64,000 nucleotides of DNA from NCBI GenBank assembly GCA_003864495.1, contig ML133412.1, positions 682,001 through 746,000 of the forward strand. The letters are read 5' to 3'. The translations under genes and the position numbers were made by a program. The number at the start of each line of letters is the position of its first letter. Positions within the stretch are counted from its first letter, which is position 1. The DNA comes from Nemopilema nomurai (lineage: Eukaryota; Cnidaria; Scyphozoa; Rhizostomeae; Rhizostomatidae). This document shows positions 26,901 to 41,900 of this stretch, in pieces. Below the pieces are notes generated by a model. That model was not told where the DNA came from and searched no databases. It saw only the letters and a program-made list of their open reading frames with translations.

Positions 26901-29900
26901 TGAAAGCTTCTTAGAGGTAAATGTATCAGGCATTAAATTATCACTTTCCAACATTGGATCATCTTCCATCATTTTCCATATAATAACGTTTATTATCAAT
27001 TGTGAACTCTTTTCCATAAACTACTACTTTTCATGTGTATGTATCCTTGTGATAGACTGACTGACTCCACGAAGCTTCAATGAAATGCACTATCCCTAAT
27101 TATAGCTACAACCTATGATATAGCCTATATTATATTTTGGCCAGATAATGTCAGCCAAGATGAAGCATTTTGCCTATGGTTTCCTATTGTTGTTCGCATC
27201 TGAACTGCACATTCACTGCTTGCTATCAATCTGTATATATCAAAAGACAAGTTCTGCATGCCACCAATTTGCATCATTTATCGTTGATGACGCTAAACTG
27301 CCACTTGCAATCTTCTACTTTCTTCTTGCAGGAATCAATCGCATTCATTCGCAAGAATGCCAAAGAATACATCCCGTCGATGGACAGCAACTTGACATTC
27401 AGCTTTATGAAACTTCTGGACTGCTTCTTCCAGCCTTTTATCCCAAAAGAGGTAAAACTGAGACTCATAAAAGCAGATTGCTTCTTCAAAGCTTCTTTGT
27501 TAATGTCATCTTGAAGATTTTAGAATCATCTTCAGGATCCTTTAAAGCCCTTGCAAATGCGTTGCTACATCATTAGAGATTCAGAATCCTCTGTTAGTTG
27601 ATCAATACTCGCAAAGCTGAATGAATACTGTATCGATCAAGTTCAATTCACAGGTTTGAAGAAATTGGATAGCTCATAGAACACCCTTGACATTTGATCA
27701 AGACTATTAGAGACCCTCCTCAGTTTGCGATTACATACATTCAAATTTTCAGCTGTGAAATTTTGCTGGAAGTCTTACTTACTTTTGCTGGTTGTGTCTA
27801 AATAATATATGAATTGTTTTATACGTTGTTGTAAAAACATTTATAGTAACGTTTTTGGGCCAGTTTACATGAAACGAGTCTTAACCATCTATCATATGTT
27901 TGACTTACGATATGACACATCTTGTCTTTGACACACCTAGTTAGAATAGTTAGAGTTTTTCTGCATAGGATCTTTCTGATTAGGATAAAGAGTTTGTTTA
28001 GGTAGATCTTTTCGTGCACAACCCAGTATCCGTACTAGTTGCAGTACCTTTCGAATATTATAGGAGATCCTGATAGCTGAAGATGGTAGTCAGACCACAG
28101 TGGTTAGTTCAGAGAATTATTCAGAGTAGCTAGTTAGCAATTAAGCGCCACATTATTTTTATCTATTTTTTTTGTCCATTTCAGAATCACATTTGTTTTT
28201 ATCCATTCTAAAGACGCTTTTATCATTGCTGTTATTAGTTTAACTTTCGTCACTTTCCCTTTTAATATCACACTATTTTTGTCCATTTTTGTCCATTTCA
28301 GTGTCACATTTATTTTTTCAATTTTAGTATCACTTTTGTTTTTGTCCATTTTAGTAGCACATTATTTTTGTCCATTCTAAAGACACGTTTATCATTGCTG
28401 CTTTTAGTTACACTTTCGTCAATTTCCCTTTTAGAGTCACACCATTTTTGTCTATTTTTGTACATTTAGGTATCACACTTATACTTAGTCAATCCTAGTC
28501 ACACTTTCAAGTCAGTTATAGTGATAGTTTTGTCTTTTATTCATTTTAGTGTCTATTTTTGTCCAAGCTAGTGACACTTGCTCGTAGCTCGTGTTTATCC
28601 ATTTTAGAACTATTTTAATGCTAATGCAAATACAGATCAATTGTTAGTGCTATTGTTAACTATCTGTGATTAGAGGCTAAACGAACCTCTTTGCTGCTCT
28701 CCAGACTGAGACACTTCCGCCTGAAAAGGTCAACGCTATTCCCCACCTTCTCGAGCCTTGGTTCATCTTCTCATTGGTTTGGTCTGTTGGTGCGACATGC
28801 GATGGGGATGGAAGGAAAGCCTTCAGCGACTTTTTGAGGGCAAAAATGGAGAAAGAGGAGGTTTGAATTTACTATTCTATTGCGAAAGCAATGCCAAGAA
28901 ACTGATGAGTTTTTGTTTCCAATCGGATAGAGATGCTCTAATGTTGCGATGTTTTAGGATGATTTTCGGAATCAATGATTAATTTGTATAAGGGGGAAGG
29001 ATCATTTTAAAAATCTATTGTCCCTAATGGAAGTGTTTGTCCTTGTGTAAATTTATGCCCATCTAGTAGAGGACTCTATACTCTACATAGTAGGGAACCT
29101 TATAATGAAATAAAAGTATTATTCTACTTTTCAAAGTGTCAAATTTTGAGAGTATTTTTGTCAACAGAAAAAATTCGATTTGGAAGCTTGAAAAACAAAA
29201 AGCCATTTATGATTAAGTTTATAATTGACTTGTTACATATTAATTATACTAGAAGTCTTCATTCCTTCCTAACATAAGTAATCATTCCATTGGATGTAAC
29301 CATTCATATCACTTAAAAATGTAACAAATCTGAAGAAGGCTTCTAGTCTTATTCTGTATTTCTCCTGTAAAGTTTTTATTTACGTTAAGCTACAATGTAT
29401 TTTTCTTGCAGATTTCACTGAAATTTCCAGAGCAGGGTTTGGTCTACGACTATCGCCTTGATGACGGTGGTATTTCTGATTCAGGCCATGATGATGAAGA
29501 CGAGAAAAGCAAAGCAAGAGAGGCAATTATTCCTTTTTTTAATCAGCAGATCCATTAGAAACAACTTGTCTTTTCGTTTGCAACCTCTATGTATACGATG
29601 GCATCCACTGCTTCTTTCTCGCGATGCACTGCTACCATGAAACGCACAGCTAGTCTACGCTCAAGCCAAGCTCATTGACGAACTCTTCGCATATCAAATC
29701 ATTGCAAAAAATGTAAGGATTACTTGTTGACATCTGTTACCAACCTTAAACATTCCAACCATTAAATCTAAATCGAGAACATTTCTGTAATGGGTGATAG
29801 GAGATGGTGATGAACATCCATTAGAATTGAAAGACATTTTTTTTTAAATAAAAGTACGATTTCAAGGGCAGAAGCTTATTGCAGGGTTGTATTTTTCTCC

Positions 29901-32900
29901 ATATGCCCTATCTGCGGCTACTCATTAACTTATTTGATAACTTCTTTTTAGATTTATTGGGTAAACTGGATGAAGAGCATCCCAACGCCTACACTGTCGC
30001 CTGACATGAGCTACTCCGACATTATAATTCCGACGATGGATCTTGTGAGAGGCGCTTATCTCATTGAGAAACTTCTCAAGAACAAGAAGAAGGCAAGTAG
30101 AGTTCCCTTGGAATCTTTCCGACTCATTTTATGCTGTTTCAGCCTATAAATAAGCAGACGTGGCCCCAAAGAGTCTTCAGTGTCACCTGTCAAAGAGCTG
30201 GTCTTCTGAATTCTAATATGCCATTATCGACACGGGATCAGTCGTAATTGCCCAAAAACAGTTGTGGGATAGGGAGCTGCTGATTGCTTGAAAGTTGTCT
30301 TTTATTTAGAGATAAGAATTGGCTTTTCCTTACGCGATTGGATTTGGGGGTATCTATAAGTGAAAAATAATGCCTGAGTTTATTGCTAATTGAATTTATT
30401 TGATTTTTAGGTGCTGTGTGTTGGACCAACAGGGTCAGGAAAGACGTTGTGTATAAGCAACAAGCTTCTGAATGGAATGCCTCAGGAGTACATGTCTCAT
30501 TTCATCACCTTTTCAGCACGGACGTCGGCTAACCAGACTCAAGATATGATTGACTCCAAGCTGGATAAAAGGTATAATCAAGCATCTGTTTAATCTAGGT
30601 AATTTAGCAGCAGATAGTGGGAAATCATAAGGAGGATTTCAAAGAGGGGAATCATCTTGATTTTGTATTCTATCCAACAGACTTACCGAAATTTTGTCTA
30701 CCCTTATAATTCTAATCATGCTTTTATCTAAAGGTAATATTTATTAGCCTTTCGGATGAAGGCATTAAGGAGTAAAGGTGTTCATATGCTGCTCAAATTA
30801 AAGAAATGTATATCACCACTTGGCATCCTCTATCTATTACCATGTCTTTTGATAATTAATATTCTCAATTTCATTATTTCATTGAGTTTAATTGTCACAG
30901 GCGAAAAGGGATGTTTGGGCCTCCGCTTGGAAAGAACTTCGTACTTTTCATTGATGACATGAATATGCCAGCGGTAGAAATCTACGGAGCCCAACCGCCC
31001 ATCGAACTTTTAAGACAGTATTGCGACCACGGAGGGTGGTATGATCGTAAACAGATTGGTATGCACTGGTCACTTCTTTTGGACGTTTCCCTGTCAGTTA
31101 ATTTTTCCCTCGTTCTTCTTCGTGCCTCGTTCTTGTTCATCCCTCGTTCTTCTTTCTACCTATTTCTTCTTCCTTCCGGTTTCTTCCTCTCCTTTGCTCT
31201 TCTTCCTCCCTTGTTCTTCTTCTTTTCTTTTTTCTTCCTTTTTGTTTCTTCTTCCTTTCTCGTCTTTTCCCTCCCTGCTGCATGTTATGGCTTTTAAGTA
31301 GAAATTTGGAGAGTTTAAGACTAAGGTTATTTTCAACTCTATGAATTACAAGAGGATATTCAGTTCTGTTAGGTTTATGATTTGAATATTCAGGTTTATA
31401 ATTTGACTTGAAGCTTTTTCTCTAGACTTCAATAACAAATCTAGCCTATCTAGCCATGACCTTTCTTTGCAGGAGCGTTCAAGGAACTCGTTGATATAAA
31501 CCTGCTTGGTGCTATGGGGCCCCCTGGGGGTGGCCGCAACCCACTTACCTCAAGATTCACGCGCCATTTCAACACGCTTTCCTTTTGTGAGATGGAAGAC
31601 AAGAGCAAGTTCCGAATTTTCTCCACCATCTTAAACAATTGGATAGGTTTGTGGTTGTTGTTGCCTCACTCAAATATTAGCAGTTTCTCTGCATTTGTGT
31701 AAGAGGATCAACTTATCTGGTCTTGAAGAGAGTTATTGGGGGAGGGGGTATGTTGTGGCATCTTTTTGCAGCGATATGTGAAGTGGTTGTGTGATAAAAC
31801 TAGACTATTTTTCCTTCTGGCATGTGTCTTATTTCAACACTTTGCCTTTTTGAAGTGCTAAAGTCACTTAATGGAGAAAGAAAAATGCTAATAACGTCTG
31901 TTGCTCTTTTATCATTTTAATTTGCCTCTTGTGCTTTTGCTTGGTACGTTAAGCATTTCACGAAGTATTTTTTTTTATAATAACCTGATCACTGACATCC
32001 CTCAATGCTTTGCTTGTATTAATAGCCTATGCGTGTTTACATTGAAATCCTTCATTTCAGCCTCGTACGCAGGACAAGATGCTGTAGCCCTAGGCGATAA
32101 GATTGTGGAGCACACTATAGCCGTTTACAACACGATCACAACGCAGGTAACGCGATGACTATGTTTAAATACATGTAGATTGGTCAATTATGGTGTCATT
32201 TTTATGCAGTATGCCACAGTGATAGTACGTAAGACAAGATGACTTTTGGACCATCAGTTGCAATTTACTCACACAACACACCATAAGAGCAGTAAAAAGG
32301 TTTCTGTCAATTTGTGATAACCACTTCGCTATCAAAGCTCTTATTGCGTAGTCATTCTTAGCATCCAGTGGCTAAATTTTGCTCTTTTTCATCGCTATTA
32401 CTAAGAGGGTTTTGTCTGTTATTTGGCTTGAAGTGTTCATGATTGTAGATTAACTTCTTAACTATGCAAGTAAATTTTCTAAGCAGACGAGCAGTTATAT
32501 TTTTCGTGTCATGAAAATTTTCTTCACCTCTAGCTGCTACCCACGCCAGCAAAAAGTCACTACACCTTCAATTTACGGGATCTGTCAAAAGTATTTCAAG
32601 GTGTTCTCATGGCAAAAGCTGACAAGATGGAATCGAAGGAAGACGTGCTTCGACTATGGTTGGTATTTGTATGATGTTATCAAGTCGTGCGTCAGTATTT
32701 ATTAAAGGTGAAGTCGCATGCTAGAATAGCAAAGGTCAAATGTCGTATAGCAATGGTTATCAAAGGTCATGTCACTCACAATTATTGCCAAAGGTCAAGG
32801 TCAAAAGAGAGGTACAAAAGGCCATAATGCTAACTAAAAACTTTGTAAGTCAAAGACCGGATTCCTAAATTATAATGACCCTTCGATAATTATTTTATTG

Positions 32901-35900
32901 TCAAATTTTATATAGCACTGATCAAGGTCATACATACTTTTCCATGTTATCAAAGTTTTCCTTTGTTGATAAAATTGGTTCTAACGATTTTATATTTCCA
33001 TTGAAACATTCTAGGTACCATGAAAACTGTAGGACGTTGCAAGACAGACTCGTAAACACAGAAGATCGTGTTTGGTTTGAAGATGTCCTCCGTGAGAAGC
33101 TAACATCTGCTTTCGAAGTGAACGTCGAGGATGTGCTGAGAAGTGAAAACCTCATTTATGGAGACTTTGTGGTGCCAAACACGGAAGTGAAAGTGTATGC
33201 AGAAATCACCGACGTTGAAAAGGTAGTGCTGGGCATTTCTGAAATGTATTTGTATACCGTTGGCAAGAGTATTTGGTCTAGGAATTAATTGAATTTGTGG
33301 TATTCGGAGAGTTTGAATTTTTATTCGTTACTGCTCACAGCAAAATTTACTTGCTACTGTACATATCGCATCACTTGTAAATCGGTTGCTATATTAACCC
33401 TTCTGGTCTTTAGTTAGATAATTGTCGGGCAGTAAATAGATTTTCTCCTTCCGAATTGCTAGACGAATAGAAATTGATCATAAAGTCATGAACATCAACT
33501 ATTCTTGCCAAGAAACCTTTAATTCTCGAAATATATTACAGCTCTGGTACTCTTTCCCGTGGATATTTTTCGAGATGCATAAAGCCTGATTCACAAATGT
33601 CTCAAACGATCGCTGGTTTCGGCTTCACAACATATATATACGATATATGTGAACGTCTCCTTTTTTGATCGGATGGTCGTTTGACCTTAAGCTTAAGTCA
33701 ATGATCATTAGTGGCATTAGTGGAACAGGCTTTAGAATCGTGCTTTGCGGGTTTGTTGAGTTTTCTTGGTATAAGTACAAGTGTCGCAACAGTATTTAGA
33801 GTAAAGAAATGACAAAGAGATCATAAGCACTGCTAGGTGGTCTAGAGTTCAAAACACTACAGTACACAACATTGCAACAGTTTGCTTTGGTCATTGAAAG
33901 GACTTCTTCAACTTGGGATATTTCGATTGCCTTGAAGCCATGCAATCTTCTTTGTAGATGGAGTCAGTCCTCAATGAATACCTAGAGGACTACAACCAGG
34001 TTAACACTGCTCAGATGCGACTAGTGCTCTTCACTGATGCCATCAAACACATTGCCAGAATAAGCCGCATTATAAGACAGCCTCTTGGCAATGCCCTGCT
34101 GCTTGGAGTTGGAGGCAGCGGGAGGCAAAGCTTGACCAGATTAGCAACGCACATGTAAGCGAACATCAGTAGTTCAGAGTCAAGCATAGACCGTTGGCTT
34201 TCTATTGCATGATAGAACTGTTATTTGTTGCTAGCTACAAGTGACGTGTCTAGGATTCTGTTCTTTTGACTTCGCTTTACTATATGATGGCTATGTATGT
34301 AAAAACCGCATGATGAATAACCATGAGGACTATAGGGGTACAGAAATCTATCGCTTTACGTCATCATCATGATCTCCAGGACGTAGTAATCATTTGCAAA
34401 AGAGGCAGTTTTTGTCTATGTGTTTACAAGCAAAAGATTGGATAAAAGTTCTTGATTCGTATGTTAAACCATTTCTGCTGGTTTTATCTTTTCTCTCTTC
34501 AAAGATTTCTTCGAATAGATTCAGTTCTAAGAAACTTTTCAATTTTAAATTTCCTTTTTCAGGGCCGAGTATGACCTCTTTCAAATCGAGCTGTCCAAGA
34601 ACTATGGCCTGTCTGATTGGAGAGATGACATCAAACAGGTCTTGATGAAGGCTGGCCTCGAAAACAACCCAGTTGTGTTTCTTTTCTGCGATACCCAGGT
34701 ATGGAGAATTTTTCCAGCTTTCATCCTTTAAACTCCCTTAAACATTTCTTTACCCTGAACATAGGTGAGGTGCTGCTTGATGAGCATGCCTAGATAAATC
34801 ATTTCCTCTCACTTGAAAGATTCCTTCATTATTTCCCTATTGAAAAGTAGCAGCTCATTTTTATAGTTAACAAATATTATTTTTAATGATCAAAGTTTAA
34901 TTTTTTTTAATTTTTAGGTTATTTTTCTTTCATTTGTTGCTCCTTTTGTTCCAAAATCATGTCTTATTGTCTGAAATTACTCATGATTCTCGTGAGACTG
35001 TTTTTTTGTACTCCACACTTTGAAAGAAGTCCCTTCCAACCAAGACGCAAAAATTGGAAGGGAACCTTTTAAAGGCAGTCCAACCTTGATTTCAAGACCC
35101 TAGGTCTTCTTCCTGAAATTTGATTATCTTGTGCAATAGCTAATTGTTACCTTTTTTACGTAAGATCAAAAGCGAGACTTTTTTGGAAGACATCAATGGT
35201 ATGCTTAACTCGGGCGATGTTCCAAACATTTATGCGCCGGATGAACTGGACAGTATTTACACGGCAATGAAACCCATCGTGCTGGACGAAGGGATGCAGC
35301 CGACGAAGGCCAACCTATTTTCGTGCTACACAAAGCGAATCAAGACCAATATTCACCTGGTTATTTGCATGAGGTACTACAACGAGTACTGCATTTCTTT
35401 TCACCAATGACTTGCGGATTGAGAGTTCTTTAATAAGTCTATTTTTTTATGCATATCAAAGATAAAGCATGGATCTTGCTATGCATGCGTTATCTTTTTC
35501 CTAGCTTTTTACATTTACTGCATGACAGCGAATTATAGTAGCAAATTTCCAACTAGTTTGCCTGAGAAAGTTATTGATTGCCAGGGAGCCATCTTCCATG
35601 CTTAGGAAGTAATCTCAATAATCTATTCCTTGGTATACTATACTAGATAATACTGATCATTAATAATGGCGTCAAGTTTATAACTCCTCTGTTCATCACA
35701 AGATACCAGCTAGGATCAGCTTTCCTCCTTGATACCATACCAAGCAGCTATGTTTAATTGTATGCAGCGTCTTCCTTTCCATATGAACCTTTAAATTTGT
35801 CGCATGTTTTATTATGTTAATATCAAATACACTTACTATTGATATCCAACCCATTTAATTTTCTTTTCAGTCCAATCGGCGAAGTCTTCCGATCGCGTTT

Positions 35901-38900
35901 ACGACAGTTCCCTTCGCTTGTGACATGCTGTACCATAGACTGGTTTTCAGAATGGCCCGACCAGGCATTACAGTCTGTTGCCAACACATACCTTATGGAA
36001 ATGCCTGAAATCGATTCGAAGAAAACAAACGTAACTGGACTGGTAAGTCAGCTACTTCGCAGGGGTCTGCATTGTCAAAGTCTATTGCGTCTCCGCAACA
36101 TTGTAGAATTCTGTCGCAAAAGGTAGTTATCAGGATGATGGCTATATATCATCAGTCAGTCTCAAATAGAATCTTATTTGGAATGCAGGTTTAAAGTATA
36201 TTACAATAAAAAGTAATTTGGGGTAATAGACCAGATTGCGCAATCGATCATTATGCCTTCACTGACACAATCGATCTATTACTGCGACCTCTATACAAAT
36301 TTTGATCATCAGCTCTTCAACAAAAAGTCTATATCGTTTTCTACAAAATGCCTTGTAGTTTCTATTTATGGGCAATTAGAAAATGATAGTTTGTTTTATA
36401 GCTTGAAGATTTTAGGTTGATCATTCTAGAAGATCTTTCTAGAAGATCTTTTAGAGCTCAATAAATACTGCTCTCTCCATCCTTCCTGTATATTGAGCCT
36501 TTTTAAGAAGACTGTCTTCTTAATGCTCTTGTGAGAAAATTATTTGGTATGCAAACTGATGATGAATCTACTGATTTGTGTATTATAAGTTTAAGAAGGG
36601 GAAAAATCTAACAGCAGATATTTCTTTTCCAGGTGAACATTTTTGGAACAATCCATCAAAGTGTATCAAAGAAGTCTGACCAATTTCTTCATGAGCTTTC
36701 AAGACATAATTATGTCACACCAACAAGGTAGTTATTACAAAAAAGGCAGGGCGCCATTCTACTGTCCTGAAACTTACAGCAATATCTCTCTTCCAAATAA
36801 CCCCATTTTGTAGCTGTTTGCATCGATAACAAGATTTTTAAAACTTTTTCCTGATTTTCCGATGGAACTAGGACTAATTTAGTTGATAAATGTTTAAAGT
36901 GCAAACGTCCAGATTCTGCTTAATAAGTTTCAAGCTCGGAAGACGTTTCCGTTTACCTTTAATTTCTAGCTGTATAAATATATATTGATGGCTTGTAATA
37001 ACAACGTGTGTTTATCGAATTTGACTTTTAGACTTTTAGATTTATCTCGACGCAATATCAGTTGTTTTGCACTTCTAAAAGCTGTTTCGATAGTATTTAA
37101 GTCGCTAAAGTGATACAGAAGGCCGGTGAAAGACTCTTTTGGCACGTGACTGCCAGCCAAGCTTTTCAGCCTCAATCTCGAACTTTTTATTCCTGCTTTC
37201 AGCAAGCGTCAAGGTGAAGTGCTGTTGCCTGATGTTTTTTCATTTTTTGCAGCTACTTGGAACTGCTTGGAACGTTTAGCAAAGTTCTTGGCCTAAAAAA
37301 GTCTGAAATACAGGGAGCTCGGAACAGAACTAAGACGGGTCTAGACAAGGTAAGAAAGTCCGCTCTAATTCTCAGTATCATTATTCACAGTTTTGAGTCA
37401 TTTTAATAGATTGTAATAAAGTTACTGGCCAAAGTCAACTATTTCTATGCAATGGCATGCTCTCTAATAAGAAATTGATATTTCTTTCAACAGCTTTTGA
37501 GTACACAAAAAGAGGTGACAAAGCTTCAAGAGGAGCTCGAAATGATGCAGCCTCTTTTAGCGCAAGCCGCAAAAGAGACCCAGGATACCATGGAACAAAT
37601 CGCTAAAGATTCTGTAAGCTTTTTGAGAGTACTTCTGCTTCATGCATTATTTCTGTAAACTTTGCCAAACGTTCGTAATGTCCGATACACGTGGCATTTA
37701 ACATTATGATTATCGTGTGAAATTAAGCAATCGACTTTTGTGATAAATTGAAATTTTTGTTTAAGTTTAAATAACGTGCAAAATTTTACTAATTGACAAC
37801 AAGCAAAAAAGGATCTAAGAAACCTTGACTTAGGTCAGAGTTTTTTCACCATTTTTTCATCGTTGCATCTATATGCTGATCAAATGCACATCACGTGTTT
37901 GAATACATAGAATTCTTGTGACTCCTTTTATGAAGAGCTAAAAACCAATACTGTAGCTTATAAATTTGTCGTTACACCAACATCAATATGTATATGTAAT
38001 CGTCTTTATTGCTACGCTTGGTAATAGTCCTTAACCATGTGCTGAAAAATGCAATTTCTTCTTGCCATTTGTAGGTAATCGCCAATGAGACAAAGGAAGT
38101 TGTTACTAAGGAGGAGCAAGAAGCCTCCAAAAAGGCCGAAGAAACACAGGAGATTGCTGATGATGCCCAAAAAGATTTGAATGAAGCTTTGCCGGCTCTG
38201 GTTAGTATTAGACTCAGTGTTTTTTATAAGAATTGGTACATTCTAATCTTTATGGTCTATTTTATGTATGATTTCTTGTCTGTTGATTCAAACGCATTTT
38301 CGCAATAGCCACTTTTTTGGTTCTAAAATAAGCAAAGCGATTCTTTCTTTTCAATAAGACAAATTCCCAAATCCTTGTGATTGTAGGAAGCAGCCCTGAC
38401 CAGTTTGAAGTCTCTGAACCGAAATGATGTTGTTGAGGTAAACCACTATTTTACTTCTACTATTTACGAACGATGGCCACTGCTTATTATTATTCCGTTG
38501 TATTGTACCATCATAGCTAGCATTAAAGATTCAATCAGTGATGATGCTGATTTTTATTTACGTCATCAATATCATCAAAGTTGATTTATCATAAACACGA
38601 TCAGTCTATCGTCGATTTATTGATACATTGATTTATTTATTCATCACTATAGTTATCATCGCTATTGTCGTTATCATATGCTCAATCATTGAATTTGATC
38701 ACCACGATTGCCCTTGCCATCATCAGACAATTAACCAATAAGTCAATCATTCATTCTATCTTTTTATCAATCTTTATAAGTTCATCAGTCAAATTCAGAT
38801 CAGTTCCCGTTACATATAAGTTGAATTCACTACACACAATTTATACATATTTTACTATACTAACATAAAAATTAAACTACAATTAGAAAAATGCTAAACA

Positions 38901-41900
38901 ATCAATAAATCATTCAATCAATCTTGTCTTGATCAATATCATCGTTATTGAACAGCCAATCAACTATGGGCATCGATACGCCATATCGCTCCGATATCCG
39001 TCATTTTTATGATCAACTTGATCACTCATATCCTAGAAGTTTTTCCAACCCACGTAATGTCCTTACATTCATACTCAGTCTCCCGAGCTTTATTTAGGTC
39101 CGAGCCTTGCAAAGACCTCCACCGGGTGTCAAAATGGTCATCGAAGCTGTGTGCATTATGAAAGGACTGAAACCCAAGAAAGTGGCAGGAGACAAAGTAG
39201 GACTACCTTCTTTTTCCTGGCCAATATTTGGAAAGTTCAGAGTCATTTAAGTAGTTAATTGACTCGCTTTTTTATCTAAACGTTCTCTTAGCTCAGAATA
39301 ACGCTCAGGAAACTGGTGACTTAAAGAAACTTTGATGAGGGCCTAGATGTCTGTGTCCCAATCTCAACAAAACTCAATCCCGAAAGAATACTCTTAAAGC
39401 ATTCAGGGTCTTTAACGTACCATTTCCAACTCTCCTTGCAGCCTGGATCGAAGGTAGATGATTACTGGGAAGCTGGTAGGGGATTGCTTCAAGATCCAGG
39501 GAAATTCCTTGACGGCCTATTTACCTACGACAAAGTGAGCTTTTATTCCTTTTCTATAGATTACCAATTTTCAGTTGATTTTCTTACACTCTCTGTTAGT
39601 TAGCTCTAGTTCATGAATCCTTAAAGTCTTGTGACGTAAATTGAGTCGATTTTTAACTTAAGATATCACTTGCTAAGCATACTTCCCAAAGGTGGTGCAT
39701 TTTATGAACCCACATTCTCGATAACTAGGCATCATTCTTCATTTTATTGAAGACACGATAATTGTCTCTATGTAAGCGACTGGACAACAATACTTTTTGG
39801 TTTTAGAACTATAATTGGTTCAAGAACACCACTGATTATATTTGTTGAGTCTATATTTATAGTATAGGCTCTTTTATATCTGATTTGAATGGTACACATT
39901 GGGTGATTATACTGAAAGCTTTTTCAGTTGCTCTTGATACTGTCTCTTCTACTAGGACAATATCCCAGACACAGTCATCCAGAAGATACAGCCGTACATT
40001 GATAGCGAAGACTTCCAACCGTTTGCAATTCAGAAGGTTGGTATTCATCGTAATGTCGTTCGTTTCATTTGATTGTGAGGTTATAAATTTATACAACACA
40101 AAAAATATCTGTCGGCCGGAGTGTTAAGTCGAATTTTTTCATTTAAATTTTTCAACAATGTATTTTTGCGTGAGAAATTATAGTTTGTCACTGTTTCATT
40201 GTCTAAAATCATGAAAACTTACATGCACAATATCTGTAACATTCCAGTTCCAATCATTCCAATCAATTTTGTGGTTTTTCTTCACATCCACTTAACTAGA
40301 TCCTTCTCCCTTTCTTTCTTTCTTTCTTTCTTTCTTTCATTTGTTCTTTTTCTTTCCTTTTCTCTTTTTTCATTTTCTTTTTTCTTCAAGTTTTAGGTGC
40401 AGCCTTAAGATTTCAAAAATGAACTTATATGACTGTAGTTTAAGTCTCTCTCTTCACGAGATTTGTCAAACAGTCTTATCCCCTAGGATTTTTTGGCTAT
40501 TCCTCAACCTGTCAGCTTCAAGGCAGTTGCTTTTGAAATAGTTTGAATCGTTTGATTTCCTCTCATTAATTCATGCTTATAATCTTTTCCTTGTAACTTT
40601 ACTTCACTTTGTTTTTAATTTCAGGTGTCACGCGCCTGCACATCCATTTGCCAGTGGGTACGAGCGATGCACAAGTATCATTTCGTGGCAAAGAATGTCG
40701 CACCCAAAAGAGTACGTAGCTCCAGACATATATCAGACATATATTATAGTGTAATCAGGTGTTAAACATTGGACTGGTATTTTGCGATTTCTCTAGCTCA
40801 CATGATTATCAGCCATTCCACAGTGTGATTTTATCAACCATAGTATTTTCATTAGCCCAAACCTGCAGTTTTCGTTTATTACTCATTTTAATTTATGTAC
40901 TTATACTTGACAACCACACACTTTCCTTCACTCTAAAATCACTCTAAATTATTTCTTTTGTGTATTGCAATTGATAATGATGTTTATTTTGATATTGACG
41001 TATGCATATATAATTATGTTATATTCATATTCATATTCATCATAGTTCCATTGGACTTTGATCTATTTCTTAATGCAGAGAACCTATGTTCGTCATCTTC
41101 GCAACTTTTACCATCACTTTTTATTACAAATGCCTAATATTGTCTTTATCGTAAAATTTTCATTGGAATTTTATTTGTTTTTTCACATAAATGGAATTCT
41201 TAGTTTGAGCCACATCATTATTGCCTAAAAGTCGAGTTACCTACACCCATTGCAAAAAGTGCACCGGAGTAAGTGGATGTAGTAAGCATAGATCAAGGTG
41301 GTACAGCGAATGCTTTTGAGATGAAGCCTGACCAATGTTTTCTTCCATTTCCAGGAAGCCTTGCGAACAGCGCAAGCAGAACTTCAGGAGACACAAAGAC
41401 TGTTGGATGCAGCCAAAGCGAGGCTCGCTGAAGTCGAGGAAGGTATAGCCTCGTTGCAAGCGAAATATGAAGAATGCGTTGCCAAGAAACAGGACCTCGA
41501 GTTCAAGACGGAGCAATGTACTGCCAGGCTTGGAAGAGCAGAGAAAGTAAGGGGGCATTGCGTATCTGTATAGGATAGAAAAGCCTGTTAAATTACAGTT
41601 AGTTTATACGTGGAAAGCAAATAAATTTAAAAGAGCAGTGACCCACAGCGTTCAAGCTAGGCATTTTCTATTGAGTTTAATAATTGGGTTTTAATACCTA
41701 GAGTCTTGCCAGTCGACAGCTATCAATAGTAACTTCGCACATGTTTAATGCTTTTATACTGAGTTGTAAGCATAAAATATAAGTGGTTGACATCGATGAG
41801 TTATTGAAATGATCTGCTTAAAATTTTTTTAGACCGAAAATAAACTAAAGATATGCAGGAAAAAGTGACTTCATGCACTGCTGGCTTTTTTGTAGAAGGA

